A stretch of 14,735 bases of DNA from CAYGTS01 sp964352905 (GCA_964352905.1 CAYGTS010000063.1:1-14735), one strand, 5' to 3'. Shown: positions 1 to 7,652, numbered from the stretch's first letter. Numbers and translations: made by a program. Notes: generated by a model not told the origin, from the letters alone.

Positions 1-501
1 CCTGGCGCGAATGGTGAGGAAGGACTTATCCGGAGTGCACGGGATCTTAGTGATGTGCTTAAGCATCTGCCTAAAGCACAACAGGAAGTTATTTTCAGCT
101 TTCTGTCGAGCCGGATACCGGAAGGTGAGCGGGTAGAATTTATCAATCGCTGCTCCCTTGACGAAGCAGCGACTCTTTTTCATACCATCGAAATCAATGG
201 ACGAGTTTTAGATTTAAATCAGAAGGTCCCTATTAAAGCAGAGGCGAGCCCTGGTTTTTTTTGTGTTAAAAAGTACGTTTCATACTCACTGAATGAATAC
301 CTGGAAACACTGGGCGATAGTGTAAAAAAGCAACGTATTATTTCCGCTCTGACAAAGCTCAAGCTGGAACCCAGCGATGAGAGCTACAAAGCATTCAAGA
401 ACGCCATGAAGAATTCTTTATTGAGGACTTCTCCTGGACTCAGTATCCTGCGTGCTTTAGAGTCACAAAAACACTCTGATCGGCCGAGTTTAACCAGCTG
501 A
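1..501 (+). CDS. C-terminal part of an unrecognised protein (5'-truncated by the window edge)
   Basis: The reading frame is open from base 1 (beginning P-G-A-N-G-E-E-G) and ends at the TGA at 499-501. A GTG at 55 could serve as a start (148 aa), but no Shine-Dalgarno sequence precedes it and the frame continues upstream, so I read this as the 3' end of a longer gene. I do not recognise the family. The visible part is soluble, probably mostly helical and without membrane segments. The stretch near bases 43-110 (SARDLSDVLKHLPKAQQEVI) has the L-x-x-V-L-x-x-L-P-x-x-Q-x-x-V pattern that I associate, from memory only, with helical repeats in large Legionella/Coxiella-type proteins. Base composition looks richer in G+C by eye than the liu genes downstream, which may mean a different history. 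No function is assigned. Confidence 0.6.
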   Translation, partial: PGANGEEGLIRSARDLSDVLKHLPKAQQEVIFSFLSSRIPEGERVEFINRCSLDEAATLFHTIEINGRVLDLNQKVPIKAEASPGFFCVKKYVSYSLNEYLETLGDSVKKQRIISALTKLKLEPSDESYKAFKNAMKNSLLRTSPGLSILRALESQKHSDRPSLTS

Positions 502-613
502 TTTAATTATGGCATTTTTGCGCCCCGGAAGAGTTCAAACCTCCTCCACCAAATGGATCTTAGGACTGGCAACATTTTACGAGGTCTTTTCTTTCTCTCT
601 CCCTATCTATTTT

Positions 614-622
614 TGGTATACT
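614..622 (+). promoter_or_regulatory. Candidate extended -10 promoter of the liu operon
   Basis: TGGTATACT fits an extended -10 (TGn plus TATACT at 617-622, five of six to TATAAT). No good -35 hexamer is present at the expected distance; the region upstream is a pyrimidine tract (590-605). Transcription would start near 628-630, giving a leader of about 22-24 nt before the liuB start at 652. No MerR-type LiuR operator could be recognised with confidence. Confidence 0.4.
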
Positions 623-651
623 TTCCCCATCAACAGCCAACAAGGACTCAC

Positions 652-2259
652 ATGAGCATCTTACACAGCAGTATTAATCCCGCAAGTGCTGAATTCCAGC
701 ACAATCAGCAAACCCTGCAAAAATTGGTTTTAGATTTACAAGAGCAAATTGCCGTAATTGCTAAAGGTGGCTCAGAAGAAGCACGTGCCCGCCATTTAGC
801 ACACGGCAAATTATTGCCACGCGATCGTTTAGCGTTATTGCTCGATCCAGGGAATCCGTTTTTAGAATTTTCGCAGTTAGCCGCTTTTAATCTATATGAC
901 GAAGAAGTACCTGCGGCGGGCATTATCACAGGCATTGGCCTGGTTAGTGGTCAAGAATGCGTGATTGTGATGAATGATGCCACCGTTAAAGGTGGCACCT
1001 ATTTTCCGATGACGGTTAAAAAGCATTTACGCGCGCAAGAAATTGCCGCACAAAATCACTTACCGTGTATTTACTTGGTTGATTCAGGTGGCGCATATTT
1101 ACCGATGCAAGATGAAGTGTTTCCCGATAAAGAGCATTTTGGCCGAATTTTTTATAACCAAGCCAATTTATCCGCGAGAAATATTCCGCAAATTGCGATT
1201 GTCATGGGATCTTGCACTGCCGGTGGCGCGTATGTGCCAGCCATGGCGGATCAAGCCATTATGGTTAAGAATCAAGCTACGATTTTTTTAGCCGGCCCAC
1301 CGCTGGTGAAAGCCGCAACCGGTGAAGAGGTTTCTGCGGAAAATTTAGGCGGCGCGGATGTGCATTGCCGCACTTCAGGCGTTGCTGATTATTATGCAAA
1401 TGATGATGAACATGCCTTGCAAATGGCGCGTAAGATTGTTGCGAATTTAAATCGGCAAAAACCAAACAGCCTTACTATAAAAAAAACACGCGATCCCATT
1501 GTTGATCCACAACAATTATACGGGGTAATTCCAGCCGATACACGTAAACCTTATGACATAAGAGAAGTGATTGCACGGATTGTTGATGGCTCGGAATTTG
1601 AAGAATTTAAAGCCTTATACGGCACAACCTTAGTCTGTGGTTTTGCGCATATTCATGGTTATCCGGTTGGGATTGTCGCTAATAATGGCATTTTATTTGC
1701 TGAATCCGCACAAAAAGGTGCGCATTTTATCGAACTGTGCTGCCAACGTAAAATACCATTAGTGTTTTTGCAAAATATTACCGGCTTTATGGTTGGCAGT
1801 AAATACGAAAGCAGTGGCATTGCCAAACACGGTGCCAAAATGGTAACGGCAGTAGCGTGTGCTAATGTACCCAAGTTTACCGTAATTGTTGGGGGCAGCT
1901 TTGGCGCCGGTAATTATGCAATGTGTGGCCGCGCCTATAATTCACGTTTTGTATGGATGTGGCCGAATGCTAGAATTTCAGTAATGGGTGGTGAGCAAGC
2001 AGCATCCGTGATGGCACAAATTACGCGTGATGCCAAAGCCAAACATAAACAAGATTGGAGTGAGCAGCAAGAACTACAATTAAAAGAAAGCTTGCGCCAA
2101 AAATATGAAAATGAAGGAAACCCCTATTACGCGAGCGCACGTTTGTGGGATGATGGTGTGATTGATCCACTCGATACGCGTTTAGTCTTAGGACTGGCGA
2201 TTTCTGCAAGTTTAAATGCACCAATTAATGAAACCAAGTTTGGCATTTTCCGCATGTGA
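652..2259 (+). CDS. liuB: 3-methylcrotonyl-CoA carboxylase, beta (carboxyltransferase) subunit
   Basis: Transfers CO2 from carboxybiotin on the alpha subunit to 3-methylcrotonyl-CoA, giving 3-methylglutaconyl-CoA in leucine degradation (cytosolic alpha/beta complex). The ATG at 652 is chosen because AAGGA (642-646) lies five bases upstream and it gives 535 aa, the usual length for this family. An earlier in-frame ATG at 553 would add 33 hydrophobic residues and lies upstream of the probable promoter. Carboxyltransferase motifs are clear: GSCTAGGAYVPAMADQ near residues 186-200, then GPPLVKAATGEEVSAENLGG, and the C-terminal glycine-rich GGSFGAGNYAMCGRAY around residue 413, followed by WMWPNARISVMGGEQAASVM. 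This pattern and the operon context favour methylcrotonyl-CoA over propionyl-CoA carboxylase. The hydratase gene starts 12 bases after its stop. Confidence 0.95.
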   Translation: MSILHSSINPASAEFQHNQQTLQKLVLDLQEQIAVIAKGGSEEARARHLAHGKLLPRDRLALLLDPGNPFLEFSQLAAFNLYDEEVPAAGIITGIGLVSGQECVIVMNDATVKGGTYFPMTVKKHLRAQEIAAQNHLPCIYLVDSGGAYLPMQDEVFPDKEHFGRIFYNQANLSARNIPQIAIVMGSCTAGGAYVPAMADQAIMVKNQATIFLAGPPLVKAATGEEVSAENLGGADVHCRTSGVADYYANDDEHALQMARKIVANLNRQKPNSLTIKKTRDPIVDPQQLYGVIPADTRKPYDIREVIARIVDGSEFEEFKALYGTTLVCGFAHIHGYPVGIVANNGILFAESAQKGAHFIELCCQRKIPLVFLQNITGFMVGSKYESSGIAKHGAKMVTAVACANVPKFTVIVGGSFGAGNYAMCGRAYNSRFVWMWPNARISVMGGEQAASVMAQITRDAKAKHKQDWSEQQELQLKESLRQKYENEGNPYYASARLWDDGVIDPLDTRLVLGLAISASLNAPINETKFGIFRM

Positions 2260-2271
2260 AGGATAATCAAT

Positions 2272-3081
2272 ATGAGTGAACCTAAATCAATTTTAATCAG
2301 CAAAGAAAAATACATTACTACGATTACCTTAAACCGCCCACACAAGCATAATGCGTTTGATCATAATCTTATCGCGCAATTAATCAGTTCGCTGGAGACT
2401 ATCCACCATGATAATACGACGCGTGTGGTGATTTTAAATGCCAAGGGTGATAACTTTTGTGCTGGTGCTGATTTAAACTGGATGAAAAATACCATTAAAG
2501 ATTCTATGGAAACCAACTTTATCGATGCCATGGAGTTAGCTAAACTCATGGATTTATTAAATCATTTAAATAAACCAACGATTGCTGCGGTACAAGGTTT
2601 AGTGTTTGGCGGTGGCATTGGTTTGGTTGCGTGTTGTGATATTGCGCTAGCAAGTGAGAATGCCGTTTTTTGTTTTTCTGAAGTAAAACTCGGTTTAATT
2701 CCTGCAGTGATTAGCCCCTATGTGATTGCGGCGATGGGGCAACGCCTGTGCCGGCGCTTATTTTTAACCGCTGAAAAATTTAATGCAGAAAAAGCATTAG
2801 AATACGGTTTATTGCACCAAGTGTGTAATCCTAACGATTTAAATCAACAGGCCTTGAATTTAGCAAATTTAATTACTAAAAATGCACCAACTGCTGTCTC
2901 GCACGCTAAATTACTCATTGGCGATGTGAGCAATCGCCGTTGTGATTCTGATTTAATTCGTGATACTGCGATGCGTATTGCTAAATTACGTGTGAGTGAA
3001 GAAGGCCAAGCCGGTTTAAATGCTTTTTTTAATAAACAAATCCCTTACTGGAATCAAGAAAATGGAAAAAAAGATCACTAA
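2272..3081 (+). CDS. liuC: Methylglutaconyl-CoA hydratase (crotonase family)
   Basis: Hydrates 3-methylglutaconyl-CoA to HMG-CoA, the step between the carboxylase and the lyase encoded around it. It is 269 aa, the usual crotonase length, with a good ribosome site GAAGGA (2258-2263) overlapping the liuB stop. The acyl-CoA-binding and oxyanion-hole segments are visible: DNFCAGADLNWMK (near residue 65-75) and GGGIGLVACCDIAL (113-126). The first of the two catalytic glutamates of mitochondrial enoyl-CoA hydratase is replaced by glycine (G117). The second is kept in FCFSEVKLGLIPAVISP (E137). From memory, this GG(G/A)xGLV...SEV pattern is characteristic of bacterial LiuC proteins, so the missing Glu is a subfamily trait rather than damage. 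The 3' end overlaps liuD by 20 bases, suggesting translational coupling. Confidence 0.88.
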   Translation: MSEPKSILISKEKYITTITLNRPHKHNAFDHNLIAQLISSLETIHHDNTTRVVILNAKGDNFCAGADLNWMKNTIKDSMETNFIDAMELAKLMDLLNHLNKPTIAAVQGLVFGGGIGLVACCDIALASENAVFCFSEVKLGLIPAVISPYVIAAMGQRLCRRLFLTAEKFNAEKALEYGLLHQVCNPNDLNQQALNLANLITKNAPTAVSHAKLLIGDVSNRRCDSDLIRDTAMRIAKLRVSEEGQAGLNAFFNKQIPYWNQENGKKDH

Positions 3082-5038
3082 AATTCTGATCGCTAATCGT
3101 GGAGAAATTGCTTGCAGGGTTATTCGCACGGCAAAAAAAATGGGTATTCAGAGCGTTGCTGTCTATTCTGATTGCGATAGCACGGCCCAACATGTGTTAC
3201 AAGCGGATGAAGCCTATCATCTTGGCGGCAATGCTGCCAAAGACAGTTATTTAAATCAAGACAAAATCATTGCGATTGCCAAACTCGCACAAGTCGATGC
3301 AATCCATCCTGGTTATGGTTTTTTATCGGAAAATGCTAGCTTTGCACAGCGTTTAGTTAACGAAAATATCATTTTTATTGGCCCGAGTGTAGCGGCCATT
3401 ACCAAAATGGGATCGAAAGCTGAAGCAAAAAGAATTATGCATAATGCTAACGTACCTTTGGTGCCGGGCTATCATGCTGAACAACAAGATTTAAAAACCT
3501 TAACCCGCGCTGCTAATGAAATCGGTTATCCTGTGTTAATTAAAGCCGCCAGCGGTGGTGGCGGTAAAGGCATGCGCATTGTTAGACACGAGAAAGAATT
3601 AGCAGATGCGATTAACAGTGCCAAACGTGAGGCGCAATCGAGTTTTGCTGATGACCAATTAATTCTTGAAAAATATTTAGAAAATCCGCGTCATATTGAA
3701 ATGCAGATTTTGGCTGATCAACACGGTAACATTTTACATTTATTTGAACGTGATTGTTCTATCCAACGCCGTTACCAAAAAGTCATTGAAGAAGCACCGG
3801 CATTTGGCTTAACCGATAAACTACGCCAAAACATTGCGACAGCGGCAGTGAATGCTGCTGCTGCGATTAACTACACCGGCGCTGGTACGATTGAATTTTT
3901 GCTCGATCAAAATCATGCTTTTTATTTCATGGAAATGAATACACGTTTGCAAGTGGAACACCCTGTTACGGAAATGATAACCGGCTTAGATTTAGTTGAG
4001 TGGCAAATTAACGTAGCGAAGGGACAAAAATTTCCCTTTACCCAAGCTGATATTAAAAACCACGGCACGGCAATAGAGGCGCGTATTTATGCTGAAGATC
4101 CGGATAATCATTTTTTACCTTCAATTGGTAAAATAACGCAGCTAATTGAACCCAAACAAACAAGCCATTGTCGTATTGATAGTGGTATTGTAAGCGGTGA
4201 TGAGATCAGCATGTACTATGACCCTATGATTGCTAAATTAATTATTTGGGATGAAAATCGTGATTTGGCAGTGAAGCGTTTGCAACAGGTTTTAATCAAT
4301 TATGCTGTGATAGGCGTGAAATCCAATCTGGCTTTTTTAAGAAAAATCGCGCAGCATCCTGATTTTGCGAATCAACAAATCACCACGCATTTTATTGAGA
4401 AAAATCAAAAAAATTTAATGCAAAAACCGATTCTCACACAAGAAACATTAGCACTCGCTGCCTTAGCAGAATTATTACCTCACAACAAAGAGTGCCCTAC
4501 TTCACCGTGGCACTTAAAGAATGCTTGGCAGATGAATTTACCGGCAACTCGTTTATTACGCTTTTTACAGCATGAACAATTAATTCAGATCACGGCTAGC
4601 TTAAAGTATGATCACATCAAATTAACTAGCGACAATATAAAGTTAACCGTTTCCGGCCAATGGTTAGATCACCATACTTTACATGCCAGCATTGCGGATC
4701 ACAGCATAACAGCTAGAATTTATAGAGCAGGCGATGAAATAGTCATCATTACACCTGGCCAGCAACAACGGATCACGCATTATAATCCGCAAGTAGTATT
4801 GGATAAAGACAGTGAAGATCATGGTTTATTAATTTCGCCAATGCCTGGCACAGTTATTGCCGTGATGGCTAAAGCCGGCCAAAAAGTAAATGCCGGCGAT
4901 CAGTTGATGATCATGGAAGCAATGAAAATGGAACACACCATTACCGCACCACAAGCAGGTGTGATAAAATCGATTTTATTCAATGTGGGTGATCAAGTGG
5001 CTGAAGGTATTGAACTGTTAAAAATAGAGCAAATCTAA
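3062..5038 (+). CDS. liuD: 3-methylcrotonyl-CoA carboxylase, alpha (biotin) subunit
   Basis: Carboxylates its own biotin with ATP and bicarbonate and presents it to the LiuB subunit. The ATG at 3062 is preferred over one at 3020 because the family begins close to K-I-L-I-A-N-R-G-E-I-A-C-R-V, here residues 7-20, and GGAA (3050-3053) lies at suitable spacing; the product is 658 aa. Domains in order: biotin carboxylase N-terminal domain (about 5-112, with HPGYGFLSEN), ATP-grasp (about 115-325, glycine loop KAASGGGGKGM at 161-171, catalytic MNTRLQVEH at 292-300), biotin-carboxylase C-terminal domain (about 335-445), a poorly conserved linker/BT region, and a biotinyl domain with EAMKM whose biotin-accepting lysine is K622. 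Start overlaps liuC by 20 bases; the stop TAA shares one base with the liuE start (TAATG). Confidence 0.95.
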   Translation: MEKKITKILIANRGEIACRVIRTAKKMGIQSVAVYSDCDSTAQHVLQADEAYHLGGNAAKDSYLNQDKIIAIAKLAQVDAIHPGYGFLSENASFAQRLVNENIIFIGPSVAAITKMGSKAEAKRIMHNANVPLVPGYHAEQQDLKTLTRAANEIGYPVLIKAASGGGGKGMRIVRHEKELADAINSAKREAQSSFADDQLILEKYLENPRHIEMQILADQHGNILHLFERDCSIQRRYQKVIEEAPAFGLTDKLRQNIATAAVNAAAAINYTGAGTIEFLLDQNHAFYFMEMNTRLQVEHPVTEMITGLDLVEWQINVAKGQKFPFTQADIKNHGTAIEARIYAEDPDNHFLPSIGKITQLIEPKQTSHCRIDSGIVSGDEISMYYDPMIAKLIIWDENRDLAVKRLQQVLINYAVIGVKSNLAFLRKIAQHPDFANQQITTHFIEKNQKNLMQKPILTQETLALAALAELLPHNKECPTSPWHLKNAWQMNLPATRLLRFLQHEQLIQITASLKYDHIKLTSDNIKLTVSGQWLDHHTLHASIADHSITARIYRAGDEIVIITPGQQQRITHYNPQVVLDKDSEDHGLLISPMPGTVIAVMAKAGQKVNAGDQLMIMEAMKMEHTITAPQAGVIKSILFNVGDQVAEGIELLKIEQI

Positions 5039-5940
5039 TGTCATTACCAAAATACGTTAAATTAGTTGAAGTTGGCCCACGCGATGGTTTGCAAAATGAA
5101 AAACAAATTATCCCAACTGAGATTAAATTGCAATTAATTGATTTACTGCTACAAGCTGGTATTAAACACATTGAGGCAAGCAGTTTTGTGTCATCCAAAT
5201 GGGTACCACAAATGGCTGATCATAATGAGATCATGCAAGCTTTAGTTAATAGATCGGATGCGTATTTTTCAGCATTGGTGCCCAATCTAAAAGGCTTTGC
5301 AGCAGCAAAAGCTATTGGCGTACGTGAGATTGCTGTATTCACTGCTGCTAGTAATGCCTTTACCCAAAAAAATACTAATTGCAGCATGGATGAAAGTTTA
5401 AAACACATTAGCGATATCACCCAGCAAGCACAAACGCATAATATTAAAGTACGGGGTTATATCTCATGTATTGCCGGTTGCCCTTATCAAGGTGACGTGG
5501 CGGTTAGCGATGTCGCAAAAATAGCTAAACAGTTGTATGATTTAGGGTGTTATGAAATTTCCTTGGGCGATACCATAGGCGTTGGCACGCCTGAAAAAAT
5601 ACGGCATGTTTTTAGTGAAGTAGCAACTATTGTTTCACTGGATAGGCTCGCTGCGCATTTTCATGATACGTATGGGCAGGCACTCGCGAATATTTATGCC
5701 GTTTTGCAATTAGGCATTCATGTTATCGATAGTTCCATCAGTGGTTTGGGTGGCTGCCCTTATGCTGCGGGTGCCAGCGGTAATGTTGCGACAGAAGATG
5801 TGATATACCTACTGAATGGTTTAAATATCACAACCAATATTAGTTTAGAAAAATTATTAACGGCTGGCCGATTTATTGATCATTATTTACAACGCCAAAC
5901 CACATCGAAAGTCAGTAATTCCCTGCGTGATGTTGAATGA
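5038..5940 (+). CDS. liuE: Hydroxymethylglutaryl-CoA lyase with a C-terminus supplied by a mobile element
   Basis: Cleaves HMG-CoA to acetoacetate and acetyl-CoA, the last step of leucine breakdown. It is 300 aa with the expected TIM-barrel motifs: VEVGPRDGLQNE with catalytic R15 and metal ligand D16, HFHDTYGQ with metal ligands H207 and H209, and the signature GLGGCPYAAGASGNVATED with catalytic C240. The 33-residue H-to-C spacing equals that of the human enzyme (233 to 266). The ATG overlaps the liuD stop by one base. The odd part is the end: residues 293-300 (SNSLRDVE) and the TGA are read from the left terminal repeat of the inserted element at 5913-6065. Joining the sequence across the 9-bp duplication would give QKANSRLAIK after V292 and a 302-aa protein, which looks like a normal family tail. 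All catalytic residues precede the change, so activity is probably kept. Confidence 0.95.
   Translation: MSLPKYVKLVEVGPRDGLQNEKQIIPTEIKLQLIDLLLQAGIKHIEASSFVSSKWVPQMADHNEIMQALVNRSDAYFSALVPNLKGFAAAKAIGVREIAVFTAASNAFTQKNTNCSMDESLKHISDITQQAQTHNIKVRGYISCIAGCPYQGDVAVSDVAKIAKQLYDLGCYEISLGDTIGVGTPEKIRHVFSEVATIVSLDRLAAHFHDTYGQALANIYAVLQLGIHVIDSSISGLGGCPYAAGASGNVATEDVIYLLNGLNITTNISLEKLLTAGRFIDHYLQRQTTSKVSNSLRDVE
5904..5912 (+). repeat. Left 9-bp target-site duplication (ATCGAAAGT) of the element in liuE
   Basis: ATCGAAAGT occurs exactly at the left edge of the element and again at 6066-6074 at its right edge. The match ends at nine bases, as expected for a transposition target duplication. This copy lies within liuE codons 289-292. 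Confidence 0.88.
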
Positions 5941-6065
5941 CTCAAGAACGGTCAGATTTGAGGCAAGGTCACATTAAAAACACTAAAAAACGCGCTTTAC
6001 ACATAATAAATGAGCACATTTTTTATGTGTTTTTAATCTGTTCCTCGCTACACCGGGAATTGCTG
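5913..6065. mobile_element. 153-bp MITE-like non-autonomous element, copy A, inserted in the 3' end of liuE
   Basis: The ends are imperfect inverted repeats: CAGTAATTCCCTGCGT at the left and, read on the other strand from the right, CAGCAATTCCCGGTGT (13 of 16 identical). A perfect 9-bp direct repeat flanks the element. The interior has no room for a transposase and contains nested AT-rich inverted repeats. The left 52 bases recur at 14684-14735 with two mismatches, and the right 28 bases (6038-6065) recur exactly in inverse orientation at 14648-14675, so both ends belong to a dispersed family. Mobilisation would need a transposase encoded elsewhere; 9-bp duplications are made by several IS families and I cannot name the one responsible. 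Confidence 0.88.
5973..6037. repeat. Nested inverted repeats in the core of copy A (possible weak terminator)
   Basis: ATTAAAAACAC at 5973-5983 is exactly complementary to GTGTTTTTAAT at 6027-6037. A second pair, ACACATAA (5999-6006) and TTATGTGT (6023-6030), overlaps the right arm and would give an alternative stem. The structure lies between the convergent liuE and kinase genes and could act as a bidirectional, AT-rich transcription stop, but the stem is poor in G+C, so this role is uncertain. Confidence 0.5.
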
Positions 6066-6074
6066 ATCGAAAGT
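6066..6074 (+). repeat. Right 9-bp target-site duplication (ATCGAAAGT)
   Basis: Exact match to 5904-5912, directly after the right terminal repeat. The bases that follow (6075-6108) continue the displaced original 3' end of liuE in frame: V-Q-K-A-N-S-R-L-A-I-K, then TAA at 6106-6108. This remnant overlaps the end of the opposing kinase gene by 26 bp. Confidence 0.88.
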
Positions 6075-6082
6075 GCAAAAAG

Positions 6083-6769
6083 CTAACTCACGATTGGCAA
6101 TAAAATAACAACTTGCAACTTCTCAGCGGTATTCAATTGGCAAACAATCTTACCCTGATGATAATTGATAATTTTTTGGCTAATACTTAAGCCCAAACCC
6201 ACACCTGGATAATCTGAACTACTTTGCAAGCGTTTAAAAGGTTCGAAAACCACGTTAAGATATTCGTTACCAATACCAATACCATTATCTTCTATGATGA
6301 TTACAGCTTGCTGATCTTTCTTGGCTAATTCAATATTAATATTCTTCGTTGCATTGTTATTATAGCGAATACTATTATCAATAATTTTCTGTAAGGCTTG
6401 AATTAACGCTTCTTTATCGCCCATCACAAAAACAGGTTCGTCTGCTTGAAAGTTAACGATAACATACTCATCGCTGTTACTATTAATAATTGCAGTAATA
6501 ATTTCATTAAGATCAATTTTTTGATAGTTGTTGGAATTATCCCTTAGCTTCATAAATTCTGCGATAGAATCCACTAAATAATCCATGCTTTCAGTAATGG
6601 TTTTTATTCTTGTTAAATATGACGTTATATTAGCATTTAATTCAGGACCAAAATCTTCTTCGATAAACGTACAATAATTTTTGATGGAACGAATTGGTGC
6701 TTTTAAATCGTGTCTTAAATTGCGTGCAAATAATGCTTGCTCTTTTTGCTGCTGCTCTTGATTATCCAT
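6083..6769 (-). CDS. Small soluble sensor histidine kinase (HisKA plus HATPase_c only)
   Basis: A 228-aa protein containing only a kinase core. The H-box RNLRHDLKAPIRSIKNY gives the phospho-accepting histidine H20. The dimerisation helices run to about residue 80. The ATP domain has the N-box KIIDNSIRYN (N132), G1 box EDNGIGIG (D161), F-box FEPFKRL (175-181) and G2 box GVGLGLSI (189-196). There is no membrane segment, PAS/GAF sensor or receiver domain; the 19 residues before the H-box are a Gln/Glu-rich stretch, so any signal must come from a partner protein. The start is supported by AGGGAG five bases upstream of the ATG. It lies 38 bases downstream of murI on the same strand and may be co-transcribed with it. 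No response regulator of the usual receiver type is in the window. The H-box resembles phytochrome-type kinases. Confidence 0.88.
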   Translation of the reverse strand: MDNQEQQQKEQALFARNLRHDLKAPIRSIKNYCTFIEEDFGPELNANITSYLTRIKTITESMDYLVDSIAEFMKLRDNSNNYQKIDLNEIITAIINSNSDEYVIVNFQADEPVFVMGDKEALIQALQKIIDNSIRYNNNATKNINIELAKKDQQAVIIIEDNGIGIGNEYLNVVFEPFKRLQSSSDYPGVGLGLSISQKIINYHQGKIVCQLNTAEKLQVVILLPIVS

Positions 6770-6807
6770 ATCAACTCCCTTGGTTTTCTTACTCTCTTAA
6801 CGTTTAG

Positions 6808-7620
6808 TTACAAATCAACATTACTCACAAAATCCAATTTAATTTCATGCTGTAAAAAGAGTTTGCCCACTCGAATAAAACGCTCAGGTAAATCGGTGAC
6901 CCAATACTGCGTGACAGCATGCCCCTGCTGATTATGCAAATCAAGCCGGGTGAGTAAATCGTAAACATATTTAGCCGTTGCTGTTGCGGAATCGATAATC
7001 CGCACCTCATTGCCGATAAAATCTTGAATTGGTTTTTTTAGCACCGGAAAATGCGTGCAACCTAATACAATACTATCAATATTATGCTGTTTGGCAAAAA
7101 CGGGTTCTAAATATTTTTTAACTGCAACATAGGCCAGTTCATCATCAACGCTACCCTCTTCCGCCAATGTCACAAATAAACCGCAACTGATCCCCGTCAC
7201 CGTAATCTCAGGATTCAATTGTGTGATGGCTTGGTGATATGCGTGAGAATTAATTGTCGTCTCGGTTGCCAAAACGGCAATGTGCTGCGTTTGGGTATGC
7301 GCCACAGCTGTTTTAGCGCCAGGCTCAATCACACCAACAATGGGCAATTCCGGATGTGCATTTTGCAAGAAAGATAAAGCGGCTGTGCTAGCGGTATTAC
7401 AAGCAATCACCAGCATCTTAATTTGTTTGCAAAGCAGCAATTCCACTATTTGTGAGGCATATTTAATAATAGTTTCGCGACTTTTGGTACCATAAGGCAA
7501 GCGCGCGGTATCGCCTAAGTAAATAAAGGATTCTTGCGGTAATTGCTGTTTTAGGGCACGTAAAACGGTTAATCCGCCCATGCCAGAATCGAAAACGCCA
7601 ATCGGCAATTGTTGCTTCAT
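6808..7620 (-). CDS. murI: Glutamate racemase
   Basis: Interconverts L- and D-glutamate, supplying D-Glu for peptidoglycan (cytosolic, cofactor-independent). At 270 aa it is the usual length. Motifs in order: GVFDSGMGGLTVLRAL with D11, YLGDTARLPYGTKS, the first catalytic cysteine in IACNTAS (C74), and the second in LGCTHFP (C188, followed by H190). Both catalytic cysteines are present, so it should be active. The ATG at 7620 begins M-K-Q-Q-L-P-I-G, a typical N-terminus; the ribosome site is weak. A plausible promoter lies at 7653-7680. The histidine kinase gene follows 38 bases downstream. Confidence 0.95.
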   Translation of the reverse strand: MKQQLPIGVFDSGMGGLTVLRALKQQLPQESFIYLGDTARLPYGTKSRETIIKYASQIVELLLCKQIKMLVIACNTASTAALSFLQNAHPELPIVGVIEPGAKTAVAHTQTQHIAVLATETTINSHAYHQAITQLNPEITVTGISCGLFVTLAEEGSVDDELAYVAVKKYLEPVFAKQHNIDSIVLGCTHFPVLKKPIQDFIGNEVRIIDSATATAKYVYDLLTRLDLHNQQGHAVTQYWVTDLPERFIRVGKLFLQHEIKLDFVSNVDL

Positions 7621-7652
7621 GCTTGCTCGTGTTATAGGCTTAATAAATAGGA

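Noticed and set aside
553..651. N-terminal extension of LiuB by 33 residues from the ATG at 553, resembling a hydrophobic leader
   Set aside because: The candidate promoter and the AAGGA ribosome site lie inside it, and the family starts near the ATG at 652; the extension is upstream DNA read in frame by chance.
2605..2690. LiuC as an inactive crotonase because the first catalytic Glu is Gly (G117)
   Set aside because: The same substitution is, to my knowledge, normal for bacterial LiuC, and the second Glu (E137) is kept, so this is a subfamily trait.
5913..6065. CRISPR repeat or REP/BIME sequence for the repeated segments
   Set aside because: There is no regular repeat-spacer array, and the perfect 9-bp flanking duplication with inverted terminal ends points to transposition.
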